From Sphingobacteriia bacterium (GTDB taxonomy: Bacteria > Bacteroidota > Bacteroidia > Bacteroidales > UBA7960): a DNA stretch of 64,000 nt. Shown one piece after another: positions 50,150 through 59,417 of this stretch. The stretch's first letter is position 1; each line of letters opens with the position of its first letter. The position numbers were made by a program, and so were the translations under genes. The stretch is taken from positions 1 to 64,000 of the forward strand of contig JAABRR010000012.1 in NCBI GenBank assembly GCA_011390785.1, read 5' to 3'. The notes under the pieces are model-generated. The model made no database searches, had not been told where the DNA came from, and was given only the letters and a program-made list of their open reading frames with translations.

Positions 50150-52342
50150 ATGGAAAATTCGTTAATTTATTTTATTCCTTTATTGGGGGTAATCGCCCTG
50201 ATTTTTACTCTGATTAAAACCGGATGGATAAACCGGCAATCGGCTGGAAACGCTAAAATGAAGAAAATAGCTGCCTACATTTCAGAAGGAGCAATGGCAT
50301 TTATAACGGCAGAGTATAAGATTTTGGCCATTTTCGTAATCTCGGTTGCTGCGTTACTGGCCTTTACAACAGGCACCGAAACTTCGCATCCCCTTGTTGC
50401 AGTATCATTTGTAGCAGGGGCTTTTTGTTCCGGCCTGGCTGGATTTATTGGATTGAGAATAGCAACCAAAGCCAACGTTAGAACTACCGAAGCCGCCCGA
50501 ACCAGTTTAAATAATGCATTGAAAGTGGCTTTTACCGGTGGTAGTGTTATGGGACTTAGTGTTGTTGGATTGGGAATTCTGGGATTAAGTATTCTTTTTA
50601 TCGTGTATGCCAATATGTTTGGTGTTGAAAGTTTTCAACGCTTGTCAAAAGTGTTGTCAATAGTTACCGGGTTTTCTTTTGGAGCTTCATCTATTGCTTT
50701 GTTTAGCAGGGTAGGAGGTGGAATTTTTACCAAGGCTGCCGATGTGGGTGCCGACCTGGTAGGAAAAGTAGAAGCCGGTATTCCGGAAGACCATCCGTTA
50801 AATCCGGCCACGGTTGCTGATAATGTGGGCGACAATGTGGGTGATGTTGCCGGTATGGGTGCCGACTTATTCGAATCTTACGTGGGGTCAATCATTGCAG
50901 CTATGGTGCTTGGAGCAACCTTCGTTTTTACATCAGAGATGGATAGCTTCTCAGGGTTATCGCCGGTTTTGCTACCGCTGTTCCTGGCCGGGGCCGGAAT
51001 TTTTGCCTCTATCGTTGGAACTTTTTTTGTTAGGGTTAAAGAAGGTGGAAACCCGCAAACTGCCCTGAATATCGGTGAATTGGTTTCTTCTGCCATCATG
51101 ATCGTTCTTTCCTATTTTATTATTACTTCTTTGCTCCCCGCAAGCTGGGTTTTTATCGATTTGCTTTATGAAGTAGAACGAGAGATTACTGCTTTCAATA
51201 TTTTTCTGGCATCAATCATTGGTTTGGTTGCCGGATTGATAATTGGCTATTCAACCGAATATTTCACCGGACTGAATAACCTGCCTGTAAAAATCATTGC
51301 CCGTCAGTCAACATCGGGTAGTGCTACCAATATTATTTCGGGTTTGGGCATCGGGATGTTATCTACCATTATTCCGATAATTACCATTGCTGTTACCATT
51401 GTGTTGGTTTTTCATCTTAGCGGTTTGTATGGTATTGCTATTGCAGCTGTGGGTATGCTTTCCAATTTGGGTATTCAGCTTTCTGTTGATGCCTACGGAC
51501 CAATTTCTGATAATGCCGGCGGTATTGCAGAGATGTCTGAATTGCCGGCAGAAGTTAGAGAGAAAACAGATAAACTCGATGCGGTAGGTAATACAACTGC
51601 CGCCATTGGGAAAGGCTTTGCCATTGGTTCTGCCGCATTAACTGCTCTGGCCTTGTTTGGTGCTTATATGACCGCCGCCGAAATAAAATCTATTGACGTT
51701 TCCAAATCAACCGTAATGGCTGCAGTATTTCTGGGTGCTTTGTTGCCCTATGTTTTTTCTGCACTTACGATTAAGGCAGTGAGTGATGCTGCACAAGCTA
51801 TGATTGAAGAAGTGCGAAGGCAGTTTCAAACCATTGAACCCTTAAAAAGAGCTCTGGAAGTAATGAAAAAGAATGCCTCGCAGGGCACACATCAAAGTAT
51901 GTGGAGCGATAAAGATATCCAGGTTTTAAATGAAGCAGAAGGAACTCCCGAATATGGCAAATGTGTTACCATATCTACCCGGGCTGCTTTAAGGCAAATG
52001 ATCTTACCTGGAGTAATATCTGTTGCTGTACCGGTAATCATTGGGCTTACAATGGGTGCGGAAGCATTGGGCGGATTATTGGCCGGTGTTACTGTTTCCG
52101 GGGTATTGTTTGCTATTTTTCAGTCGAATGCAGGTGGTTCGTGGGATAATGCCAAAAAGCTTATTGAAAGTGGAATTACCTATCAGGGCCAGAAATATGG
52201 CAAAGGTTCCGAAGCGCATAAAGCATCTGTTGTTGGTGATACAGTGGGTGATCCATTAAAAGATACTTCAGGTCCATCGCTGAATATCCTTTTGAAACTG
52301 GTTTCTATTGTGGCGCTGGTGCTGGCGGGCTCTGTGTTTTAA
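50150..52342 (+). CDS. hppA: Membrane-bound cation-translocating pyrophosphatase
   Basis: [96 protein letters not shown]. Confidence 0.96.
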   Translation: MENSLIYFIPLLGVIALIFTLIKTGWINRQSAGNAKMKKIAAYISEGAMAFITAEYKILAIFVISVAALLAFTTGTETSHPLVAVSFVAGAFCSGLAGFIGLRIATKANVRTTEAARTSLNNALKVAFTGGSVMGLSVVGLGILGLSILFIVYANMFGVESFQRLSKVLSIVTGFSFGASSIALFSRVGGGIFTKAADVGADLVGKVEAGIPEDHPLNPATVADNVGDNVGDVAGMGADLFESYVGSIIAAMVLGATFVFTSEMDSFSGLSPVLLPLFLAGAGIFASIVGTFFVRVKEGGNPQTALNIGELVSSAIMIVLSYFIITSLLPASWVFIDLLYEVEREITAFNIFLASIIGLVAGLIIGYSTEYFTGLNNLPVKIIARQSTSGSATNIISGLGIGMLSTIIPIITIAVTIVLVFHLSGLYGIAIAAVGMLSNLGIQLSVDAYGPISDNAGGIAEMSELPAEVREKTDKLDAVGNTTAAIGKGFAIGSAALTALALFGAYMTAAEIKSIDVSKSTVMAAVFLGALLPYVFSALTIKAVSDAAQAMIEEVRRQFQTIEPLKRALEVMKKNASQGTHQSMWSDKDIQVLNEAEGTPEYGKCVTISTRAALRQMILPGVISVAVPVIIGLTMGAEALGGLLAGVTVSGVLFAIFQSNAGGSWDNAKKLIESGITYQGQKYGKGSEAHKASVVGDTVGDPLKDTSGPSLNILLKLVSIVALVLAGSVF

Positions 52343-52363
52343 TTTCTACATAGCACAACCTGA

Positions 52364-52415
52364 TAAATAAAAAAATCCATCTGTAAAAATTTTTACAGAT
52401 GGATTTTTTTATTTA
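52364..52415. terminator. 52-bp perfect palindrome between convergent genes, probable bidirectional terminator
   Basis: TAAATAAAAAAATCCATCTGTAAAAATTTTTACAGATGGATTTTTTTATTTA, 26-bp arms, no spacer. Confidence 0.85.
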
Positions 52416-52428
52416 CAGCGTAGAAGGA

Positions 52429-53937
52429 TTAGTAAAAAGTCTTTTTAATAGCTCTGGGCAAAAATTCGATGATATTGCCAGCCACCAAACTTTCCATAGG
52501 TTTTTTGTTGATGGCCAGATCTGCCGCCAAACCATGCAGATAAACGGCGGCCATGGAGCTGTAAAGTGACGAATATCCCAGTGCCTGTAAACCCAACAGG
52601 ATTCCTGTAAGCACATCGCCACTACCACCAGTGGCCATACCCGGGTTACCGGTACTGTTAAAAATTACCTGCTTATCCGGACAAACGATGGCTGTATGAG
52701 CACCCTTCAAAATAACATAGATTCGATGTTTGAAAGCTAAATCCCTTGCTCTGTCAAGGCGCTCCCAACCATTGCTACATTTTCCGGCAATACGTTCAAA
52801 TTCTCCTACATGGGGAGTCAGGATACTACCAGGGGGCAGAAAGGAAAGCCAGGTAGGATTTTCTGTCATAATATTAAGGGCATCAGCATCCAGTATCAAG
52901 GGAACGGTTGAATTCTGAATAATCAGTTTCATTGCATTCTGTGTCTGATTTTCTTTTCCCAGACCCGGTCCAATGGCAATGGCCGAATAGGGGGAAATGT
53001 CTTTTATTCCGGTGAAGAATTTCTCATCCTCATCGATAGAAACCATCCCTTCAGGAAAGGATGATTGTTGGATGGTATAATTTAATGACGGTACGTGAGT
53101 GGTAATTAGTCCGGTGCCGGTTGCAAGTGCAGCTTTGGATGCCAGCACAGCGGCTCCGCTTTTGCCGTAGCTGCCTGCAATGAGCAACCCATGACCGAAT
53201 GTTCCTTTATGATCAAATTTTTTCCTGAATTTGTAACCGCTTTTCAAATCATCGGGCAATAAAAAATGCCACGGTGTTTCCTGCGCGTTGATAAAATCCT
53301 GGTTCAATCCTATATTCAGTAGCTGCCATTCACCAACATACTTATCATTTTCAGGAAACAGAAATGCAAGTTTCGGCAGCTGAAAAGTAAAGGTATAATC
53401 AGCCCTGATAATGGAATTATCATTAGTGCTATTATCTTCACAAAACAGTCCGCTGGGCATATCAAGGGCAATAACCCTGGCGCCTGATCCATTGATGTGG
53501 TTTACCATTTTTGCCGGAAAGCCTTCCAGGGGTCGTGAAAGTCCGCTGCCAAAGATGGCATCAATTACAATATCTTCAGTGTCTATTGTCGGAAGTGTAT
53601 CTTCGGACAACAAGGTTTGGTAGTCAATTCGTTTTATTTTTGTCAGCCTTTTTTCATTGGTGAGAAAATCAGGTGATGCATTTTCTGAAAAAGCGACTTT
53701 AAAGGCTTGTACGCGAAATCCCGAAAGTGCCAGCATACGTGATACAGCCAGGCCATCGCCGCCATTGTTTCCCACACCGCAAAATACTTTTATGGTGTTT
53801 TGCTTTTTCAGCTTTTGTTTAATGGCATCGAAAAACGATTTTGATGCTCTTTCCATCAAGTCAATGGAGGCAATTGGCTCGTTTTCTATGGTAAACTTAT
53901 CGGCTTCTCTAACTTGTGCACAGGTTAAAATCTTCAT
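52429..53937 (-). CDS. nnr: Bifunctional NAD(P)H-hydrate repair enzyme (epimerase and dehydratase)
   Basis: N-terminal VFCGVGNNGGDGLAVSRML; C-terminal ILTPHVGEFERI, NSTGNPGMATGGSGDVLTGIL. Confidence 0.94.
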   Translation of the reverse strand: MKILTCAQVREADKFTIENEPIASIDLMERASKSFFDAIKQKLKKQNTIKVFCGVGNNGGDGLAVSRMLALSGFRVQAFKVAFSENASPDFLTNEKRLTKIKRIDYQTLLSEDTLPTIDTEDIVIDAIFGSGLSRPLEGFPAKMVNHINGSGARVIALDMPSGLFCEDNSTNDNSIIRADYTFTFQLPKLAFLFPENDKYVGEWQLLNIGLNQDFINAQETPWHFLLPDDLKSGYKFRKKFDHKGTFGHGLLIAGSYGKSGAAVLASKAALATGTGLITTHVPSLNYTIQQSSFPEGMVSIDEDEKFFTGIKDISPYSAIAIGPGLGKENQTQNAMKLIIQNSTVPLILDADALNIMTENPTWLSFLPPGSILTPHVGEFERIAGKCSNGWERLDRARDLAFKHRIYVILKGAHTAIVCPDKQVIFNSTGNPGMATGGSGDVLTGILLGLQALGYSSLYSSMAAVYLHGLAADLAINKKPMESLVAGNIIEFLPRAIKKTFY

Positions 53938-54372
53938 ACTGTAAATGCTTTAGATGTCTTTATGCGAAAATACAAAAAGCATTTGTTGCATCCTTAAAAA
54001 TGACCAGGTTTTTACATTTTGCAGGAAAATGGGAATAATATAAATAAGGAATAATTTCTTTATTAAAATCTCTTATATAATTACCCGGTATCTTTCCGAA
54101 AATAAAGGCCTAAAGATATGATTGTGAGTTGATTACTACGTTCGTTATAAAATTTATACTTTAAAGCAAAACATTTTTATAACCTAATGTTAACATTACC
54201 GTAAAAAAGTTTGTTTATTGGACTTTTGTAGTGTATATTTATCTATAAATCGAGTCTGATAAAAATATTTTAATGTATAAATAATTGCCTGTTAATCTGA
54301 TTTATTATTCAGTTAATAATATATAATTAGTATTACAGGCTTAGTTTATAAATAAACCAACATCATTTATTT

Positions 54373-55200
54373 ATGGCATGGTATAGCAAAGCTATTACAG
54401 AAAAAAAGCAACAAATTGGATCTTTTTGGGTAAAATGTAAGCAATGTCGGTCTCATATCTGGCAAGAGCAGTGGAATGAAAATTTGTGGGTTTGTCCTAA
54501 TTGCAACTATCACGGAAGTATTAATGCTTTTCAACGAATTGAGCAGATTTTTGATAAGAATACTTTTAAGGAGTTATTTGCAGGAATAGGGCCTGTTGAT
54601 TCTTTACATTTCAATGATTTGAAGGGTAGTTATGCTGATAAGATTATTGCCAACAAGAAAAAGACAGGAATTTCAGAATCGGTAGTTACCGGACATGGAA
54701 AAATACATAACATTGCCGCAGTTGCGTCTATTATGGATTTTCGTTTTTTAGGCGGGAGTCTTGGCAGTGCTACTGGTGAAAAAATATTACAGGGAGCCAA
54801 TTATGCCTACGACCATCAATTGCCTTATATCGTTTTTTCTGCTTCTGGCGGAGCCCGCATGCAGGAAGGTGTTTTATCTTTGATGCAAATGGCCAAAACC
54901 TGCGCAGGGGTGGCAAGGCTCAACAAAAAGAATGTCCCTTTCATTTCTGTTCTAACCAATCCCACAACGGGCGGTGTTACTGCCAGTTATGCCATGATGG
55001 GAGATATAAATATATCTGAACCCGGTGCCGTAATTGGCTTTGCAGGCCGAAGGGTTATTGAGCAAACCATTGGAGAGAAGCTTCCGGACGATTTTCAAAC
55101 TGCCGAATACCTTCTTGATCATGGATTTGTTGATGCAATAGTAGATCGGAAGGATATGAAGGATTACCTTGGTAAAGTGCTGGCATATTATAATCGCTAA
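54373..55200 (+). CDS. accD: Acetyl-CoA carboxylase carboxyltransferase subunit beta
   Basis: Zinc finger VKCKQCRSHIW...WVCPNCNYH; FSASGGARMQEGVLSLMQMAKT; TNPTTGGVTASYAMMGDINISEPGAVIGFAGRRVIEQTIGEKLP. Confidence 0.95.
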   Translation: MAWYSKAITEKKQQIGSFWVKCKQCRSHIWQEQWNENLWVCPNCNYHGSINAFQRIEQIFDKNTFKELFAGIGPVDSLHFNDLKGSYADKIIANKKKTGISESVVTGHGKIHNIAAVASIMDFRFLGGSLGSATGEKILQGANYAYDHQLPYIVFSASGGARMQEGVLSLMQMAKTCAGVARLNKKNVPFISVLTNPTTGGVTASYAMMGDINISEPGAVIGFAGRRVIEQTIGEKLPDDFQTAEYLLDHGFVDAIVDRKDMKDYLGKVLAYYNR

Positions 55201-55252
55201 AACACATTTTACGAATATGACATTTAAATAGAAAACTAAACTATTAATATAT

Positions 55253-56116
55253 ATGACACCCGTAACAGGAGAAAAAATTTTATCAAATCCAATAAAAGGT
55301 ACTGATTCTAAAAAAACCACAGCGTGGGATATAGTTAAAATTAGTCGTCACCCACAAAGACCCGTTTTCCAGGATTATCTCTCGTTGGTGTTTACCGATT
55401 TTATGGAGTTTCATGGCGATAGGTATTTTGCTGATGACAAAGCGATTGTAGGCGGTTTTGCTCGAATTGACGAACAAAAAATAATGCTTATAGGGCATAG
55501 CAAGGGTAAAAATACCATTGAAAATATTGAGCAAAACTTTGGAATGGCAAAGCCGGAGGGATACCGTAAAGCTCTTCGGTTGATGAAACTGGCACAAAGA
55601 TTCAATGTTCCGATTGTTACTATTATCGATACTCCGGGAGCTTTTCCGGGTTTAGAAGCGGAAGAAAGAGGTCAGGCGGAATCTATTGCCAAAAATATTA
55701 CTGAAATGGCCAATATTGAGGTGCCAATTGTATCTTTAGTAATTGGCGAAGGTGGTAGTGGAGGAGCACTGGGAATTGGGGTAGGTGATAAAATTTTGAT
55801 GTTGTCTAATGCCATTTACTCCGTAATATCTCCTGAAGGTTGTGCATCCATTCTTTGGCGCGATGCATCCTTTGCACCCGATGCAGCTGAAGCACTCAAT
55901 ATAACAGCCCAGGCATTACTCCGGCTGGATGTTATTGATGAAATTATTGAAGAGCCCTCAGATGGAGCTCATTCTGATTATAATACAATTGCAGCAAAGG
56001 TGAAGGATTCTTTAATTAAAAATATTAAAGATCTTTTATCCAATTCAACCGAAGAACTATTACTTAAAAGATTTCAAAAATACTCTGCTATGGGTAAATT
56101 CGAAGACAGCCTTTAA
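55253..56116 (+). CDS. accA: Acetyl-CoA carboxylase carboxyltransferase subunit alpha (short N-terminus)
   Basis: ISRHPQRPVFQDYLSLVFTDFMEFHGDRYFADDKAIVGG; FGMAKPEGYRKALRLMKLA; IDTPGAFPGLEAEERGQAESIA; GEGGSGGALGIGVGDKI. Confidence 0.95.
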   Translation: MTPVTGEKILSNPIKGTDSKKTTAWDIVKISRHPQRPVFQDYLSLVFTDFMEFHGDRYFADDKAIVGGFARIDEQKIMLIGHSKGKNTIENIEQNFGMAKPEGYRKALRLMKLAQRFNVPIVTIIDTPGAFPGLEAEERGQAESIAKNITEMANIEVPIVSLVIGEGGSGGALGIGVGDKILMLSNAIYSVISPEGCASILWRDASFAPDAAEALNITAQALLRLDVIDEIIEEPSDGAHSDYNTIAAKVKDSLIKNIKDLLSNSTEELLLKRFQKYSAMGKFEDSL

Positions 56117-56230
56117 TTATTAATTAAGTGGCTTACTGAATTTCTGTTTTAAGAAAGCAGTTAATTTCAGTATGATTACTTTTCATTTGTTTGGATAATC
56201 AATAAAATCTATAATACTATTTTATAAACT

Positions 56231-58186
56231 ATGAGTAAAAAAGTTTTAAGAATATCAGACACTACTTTGCGGGATGGCCATCAGTCATTGTGGGCAACCA
56301 GAATGCGTACTCAGGACATTCTCAACATAATTGATGTAATTGATAATGTTGGATACTACTCGCTTGAAGTATGGGGAGGAGCCACATTTGATGTTTGTTT
56401 GCGGTTTTTGCGCGAAAATCCCTGGGAAAGAATCCGTCAGATAAAAAGCAAAGCAAAAAACACACCTCTGCAAATGCTTTTAAGAGGACAAAATATTGTT
56501 GGATATAAAAATTACCCGGATGATTTGATTGATCATTTTATCGATACTGCGGTAATAAACGGAATAGACATATTCAGAATATTTGATGCATTAAATGATA
56601 CACGAAATCTCGAAGCAGCTGTTAAATCTGTCAAAAAGCATGGTGGCCATGCTCAGGGTACCTTATCATATACTACCAGTCCTGTTCATACTGTGAAAAA
56701 ATATGTGCAATTTGCCAAAGAACAGGTGCAGTTGGGAATCGATTCTTTATGCATTAAGGATATGGCTGGTATTTTATCACCCGTTCGGAGTAAGGAACTG
56801 GTATCAGCACTAATCGAAGAAATAGATATTCCAATACAATTACATTGTCATTCAACAAGCGGTATGGCTGAAACAGCCTATCTTGAAGGAGTTTGGGCTG
56901 GTGCAGGTGCCATTGATTGTGCTGTAGCTTCGATGGCCGGTTTTTCTTCTCAGCCGCCCGTACAAACTCTACATGCAATTTTTTCAGAAACAGATATGGA
57001 AGTGAATCTGGATATGGATGCCATAAGAAAGGTTAATAAATACTTTGCTGATCTTACGCCAACCCGCTCGAAGGGTAGAGGATATGAGCCTTCCATTGAT
57101 GCGGAGATTCTTGTTCATCAAATCCCAGGTGGTATGATATCCAATTTCCGCTCTCAATTGGAGCAACAGGATGCATTGGATAAGTTGGATGAAGCATTGG
57201 AAGAAGTATCCAGAGTTAGAGAAGATTTGGGATTTCCTCCACTAGTTACTCCTACGAGCCAGATCGTGGGAACACAGGCAGTTATGAATGTGCTATCTGG
57301 AGAAAGATATAAAATTGTACCACAAGAAGTAAAAAACTATGTAAAAGGAATGTATGGTCGTTCTCCGGGGCCCATAAATCCTGATTTTATTAAAAAGATT
57401 CTGGGTGATGAAAAACCTATTAACCATAGGCCTGCAGATGATTTGAAGCCCATACTACCCGAGATAACCAAAAATATTTTACAACCCGAATTAATTCTTC
57501 ATGAAGAAGACATTATTTCTTATGCTCTTTTTCCTGAAATAGCAGTTGAGTTTTTTAAATGGCGGGCCCTACCTGAAAAGCAAAGACCAAAATCTCCTGC
57601 CGATATTGAAATTGAAGAGTTGGAAGCAAATCAAAAGGGAGTAAAACAAACTCCCCCTTTGAAAGCTGCTGCCGTCAATAATGGTATAGAAAAGATTTTG
57701 CATTCCGATGATTATGCCGGTATCAATACCATTTTAGATCGTGCTTCCAGAATGCAAATTAATGAACTCGTTATCAGAAAAGGCGACTTTAATCTGTCAC
57801 TGTTTTCCGGAAATCAGACAAATGGAAGTATGCGGTCAATACCAGCAGAAACGGCATCACCAACTCCAGCAACTGAATTAAGTAAAACGACTTCAGAGCA
57901 GAAGCAACCGGAAGTAGCAACTCCAAAGGCCGAAACTGCAGTTTTGGGCGAAACTATTGACGCTGTTATGGCGGGTACATTCTATCGGTCATCAGGAGAA
58001 AGTATTCCTTCATTTGTAAACGAAGGCGATGAAGTGCAGGCTGGTCAAACAATCTGTATTTTGGAAGCTATGAAACTTTTTAATGAAATACAGGCACCCT
58101 TTAAATGCCGGATTAAGAAAATTCTGGTTGAAAACAGTCAAAAAATTAAAAAGGGAGACCCATTGATGGAGATAGAGAAACTATAG
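56231..58186 (+). CDS. Oxaloacetate decarboxylase/transcarboxylase-5S/pyruvate carboxylase-type carboxyltransferase fused to an AccB-like biotin carrier domain
   Basis: DTTLRDGHQSLWATRMRT, LCIKDMAGIL (carboxy-Lys), QLHCHSTSG, GTQAVMNVLSGERYK; C-terminal MAGTFYRSSGESIPSFVNEGDEVQAGQTICILEAMKLFNEIQAP biotinyl domain. Confidence 0.93.
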   Translation: MSKKVLRISDTTLRDGHQSLWATRMRTQDILNIIDVIDNVGYYSLEVWGGATFDVCLRFLRENPWERIRQIKSKAKNTPLQMLLRGQNIVGYKNYPDDLIDHFIDTAVINGIDIFRIFDALNDTRNLEAAVKSVKKHGGHAQGTLSYTTSPVHTVKKYVQFAKEQVQLGIDSLCIKDMAGILSPVRSKELVSALIEEIDIPIQLHCHSTSGMAETAYLEGVWAGAGAIDCAVASMAGFSSQPPVQTLHAIFSETDMEVNLDMDAIRKVNKYFADLTPTRSKGRGYEPSIDAEILVHQIPGGMISNFRSQLEQQDALDKLDEALEEVSRVREDLGFPPLVTPTSQIVGTQAVMNVLSGERYKIVPQEVKNYVKGMYGRSPGPINPDFIKKILGDEKPINHRPADDLKPILPEITKNILQPELILHEEDIISYALFPEIAVEFFKWRALPEKQRPKSPADIEIEELEANQKGVKQTPPLKAAAVNNGIEKILHSDDYAGINTILDRASRMQINELVIRKGDFNLSLFSGNQTNGSMRSIPAETASPTPATELSKTTSEQKQPEVATPKAETAVLGETIDAVMAGTFYRSSGESIPSFVNEGDEVQAGQTICILEAMKLFNEIQAPFKCRIKKILVENSQKIKKGDPLMEIEKL

Positions 58187-58192
58187 TATCTT

Positions 58193-58750
58193 TTATTCCA
58201 AATTTACATCTAAACCTGCACCTTTGTATGATTTTAATACAGATTGATGCAGGTTTATTTCATTTTTTCTTACCTGGCGAAAATGCTCCATATGCAAAGA
58301 TTCAATCTCCTTTTCGAGCAATGAAAACTCATTCATAAGAAGAAATTTGAACTTTAGCAGGGCACTCAAAGAAAAAGACTTTTTCCAAAGCTCTGTAAAA
58401 TTGTCTATATAGTCAGTAATTTCCAAAATATTATCAGCTATATCATTCTTCATCTCATATAGATTGTTCAAAATTTCTTTCTGTTGGGCAAAATCCACTT
58501 TAGAACTCTTAAGCTCTATTAAAGAAGTAATATGATTTTGAAGTTTTGGAATACCAGTTTCAAGCTTTTGATTGGCATCATAGCATATTTGCCTGAATCG
58601 GGTAAGGAGTATAAGATCAGATTCTACTTTGGCAAAGCCTCTATCCATTGAAGTAAATAATTGGGCCGTACCTTTAATTATTTTTTCAATCCTTATAAGC
58701 TTCGTTCTCATATTTAAGCTGTTTTGGTTTGGAGAAACAATATTAAGCAA
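58193..58750 (-). CDS. Hypothetical helical/coiled-coil protein
   Basis: 185-aa ORF with long charged helical stretches; no family recognised. The start could also be the ATG at 58711 (MRTKLIRIEKI). Confidence 0.6.
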   Translation of the reverse strand: MLNIVSPNQNSLNMRTKLIRIEKIIKGTAQLFTSMDRGFAKVESDLILLTRFRQICYDANQKLETGIPKLQNHITSLIELKSSKVDFAQQKEILNNLYEMKNDIADNILEITDYIDNFTELWKKSFSLSALLKFKFLLMNEFSLLEKEIESLHMEHFRQVRKNEINLHQSVLKSYKGAGLDVNLE

Positions 58751-59051
58751 ATAATATCAAATAAAAATTGGGGTTTACCAGTCAGAATTCTTATTATGAA
58801 TGATTAATAATTGTCTTGGAAGGTTAATTTTACTGTTTTAGCCTTTTTAATGTAATTTGAAAATTTAATAAAATCATAATACAATGATTTTATGATTTAT
58901 ACGAATTTTTGTTGATAAGTTTTTACTGATTATTGTTCTATTTAATAGGTTTAATAGGTTCATATTGTTCATGTAATAAATTGTAAGTTAACAGAAATCA
59001 TGAATATGTAAAAAATGCGACATTTATTGCGGTTAAATTAAATAAATAAGT

Positions 59052-59059
59052 TAACTTTG
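59052..59059 (+). promoter_or_regulatory. Putative -7 element (TAACTTTG) for the ncRNA candidate
   Basis: TAnnTTTG match ~25 bp upstream of the long 5' helix; -33 element weak (ATTG at spacing 22). Confidence 0.4.
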
Positions 59060-59065
59060 ATGCAT

Positions 59066-59233
59066 CCTTTTTTTCCAAACCATGAACCGGGTAATGCCGG
59101 CTATTATTACAGAATCGTTGCTTCAAGGATTTGATCTTTGACAAATGATCTAAGAAGAATAGCGTTTTCAAATTGTTCAGCTGTCATGGCATAATGAAAA
59201 CGGCCGGTGTTGCCCGGGTTTTTTGGTTTTTTT
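59066..59233 (+). ncRNA. Structured ncRNA candidate with 6S RNA-like architecture
   Basis: Closing helix of ~18 bp with one bulge (AACCGGGTAATGCCGGCT 59085-59102 with CGGCCGGTGTTGCCCGGGTT 59201-59220), internal open region, distal stem (CGTTGCTTC 59116-59124 with GAAGAATAGCG 59154-59164), 3' T tract. Confidence 0.55.
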
Positions 59234-59336
59234 TATGAAAGGTTCGCAAACGATTGCAGCTAATAATTGAATGTAAAAAAACAGGATTATGGTTAAAAAT
59301 TAAAACATAGCTTGATTTTCGCCAAAATATTACCAG

Positions 59337-59362
59337 CCAATCTCAATTGAGGTTGGTTTTTT
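59337..59362 (+). terminator. Rho-independent terminator
   Basis: CCAATCTC-AATT-GAGGTTGG followed by TTTTTT. Confidence 0.7.
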
Positions 59363-59417
59363 ATTTGTTCCAGATTTATTTATATTCGTTGCTCCAATTA
59401 TTGTAATATTATTTATT

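Noticed and set aside
56231-58186. Simple annotation as the alpha subunit of a Na+-pumping oxaloacetate decarboxylase
   Set aside because: No oadB or oadG neighbour; the context is accDA and the biotin domain looks AccB-like, so the pump annotation is not supported here (not excluded genome-wide).
59066-59233. SRP RNA, tmRNA or tRNA as identity of the ncRNA candidate
   Set aside because: No SRP GGAA-loop domain IV signature, no tRNA-like ends or T-arm, and no tag ORF; the architecture fits 6S better.
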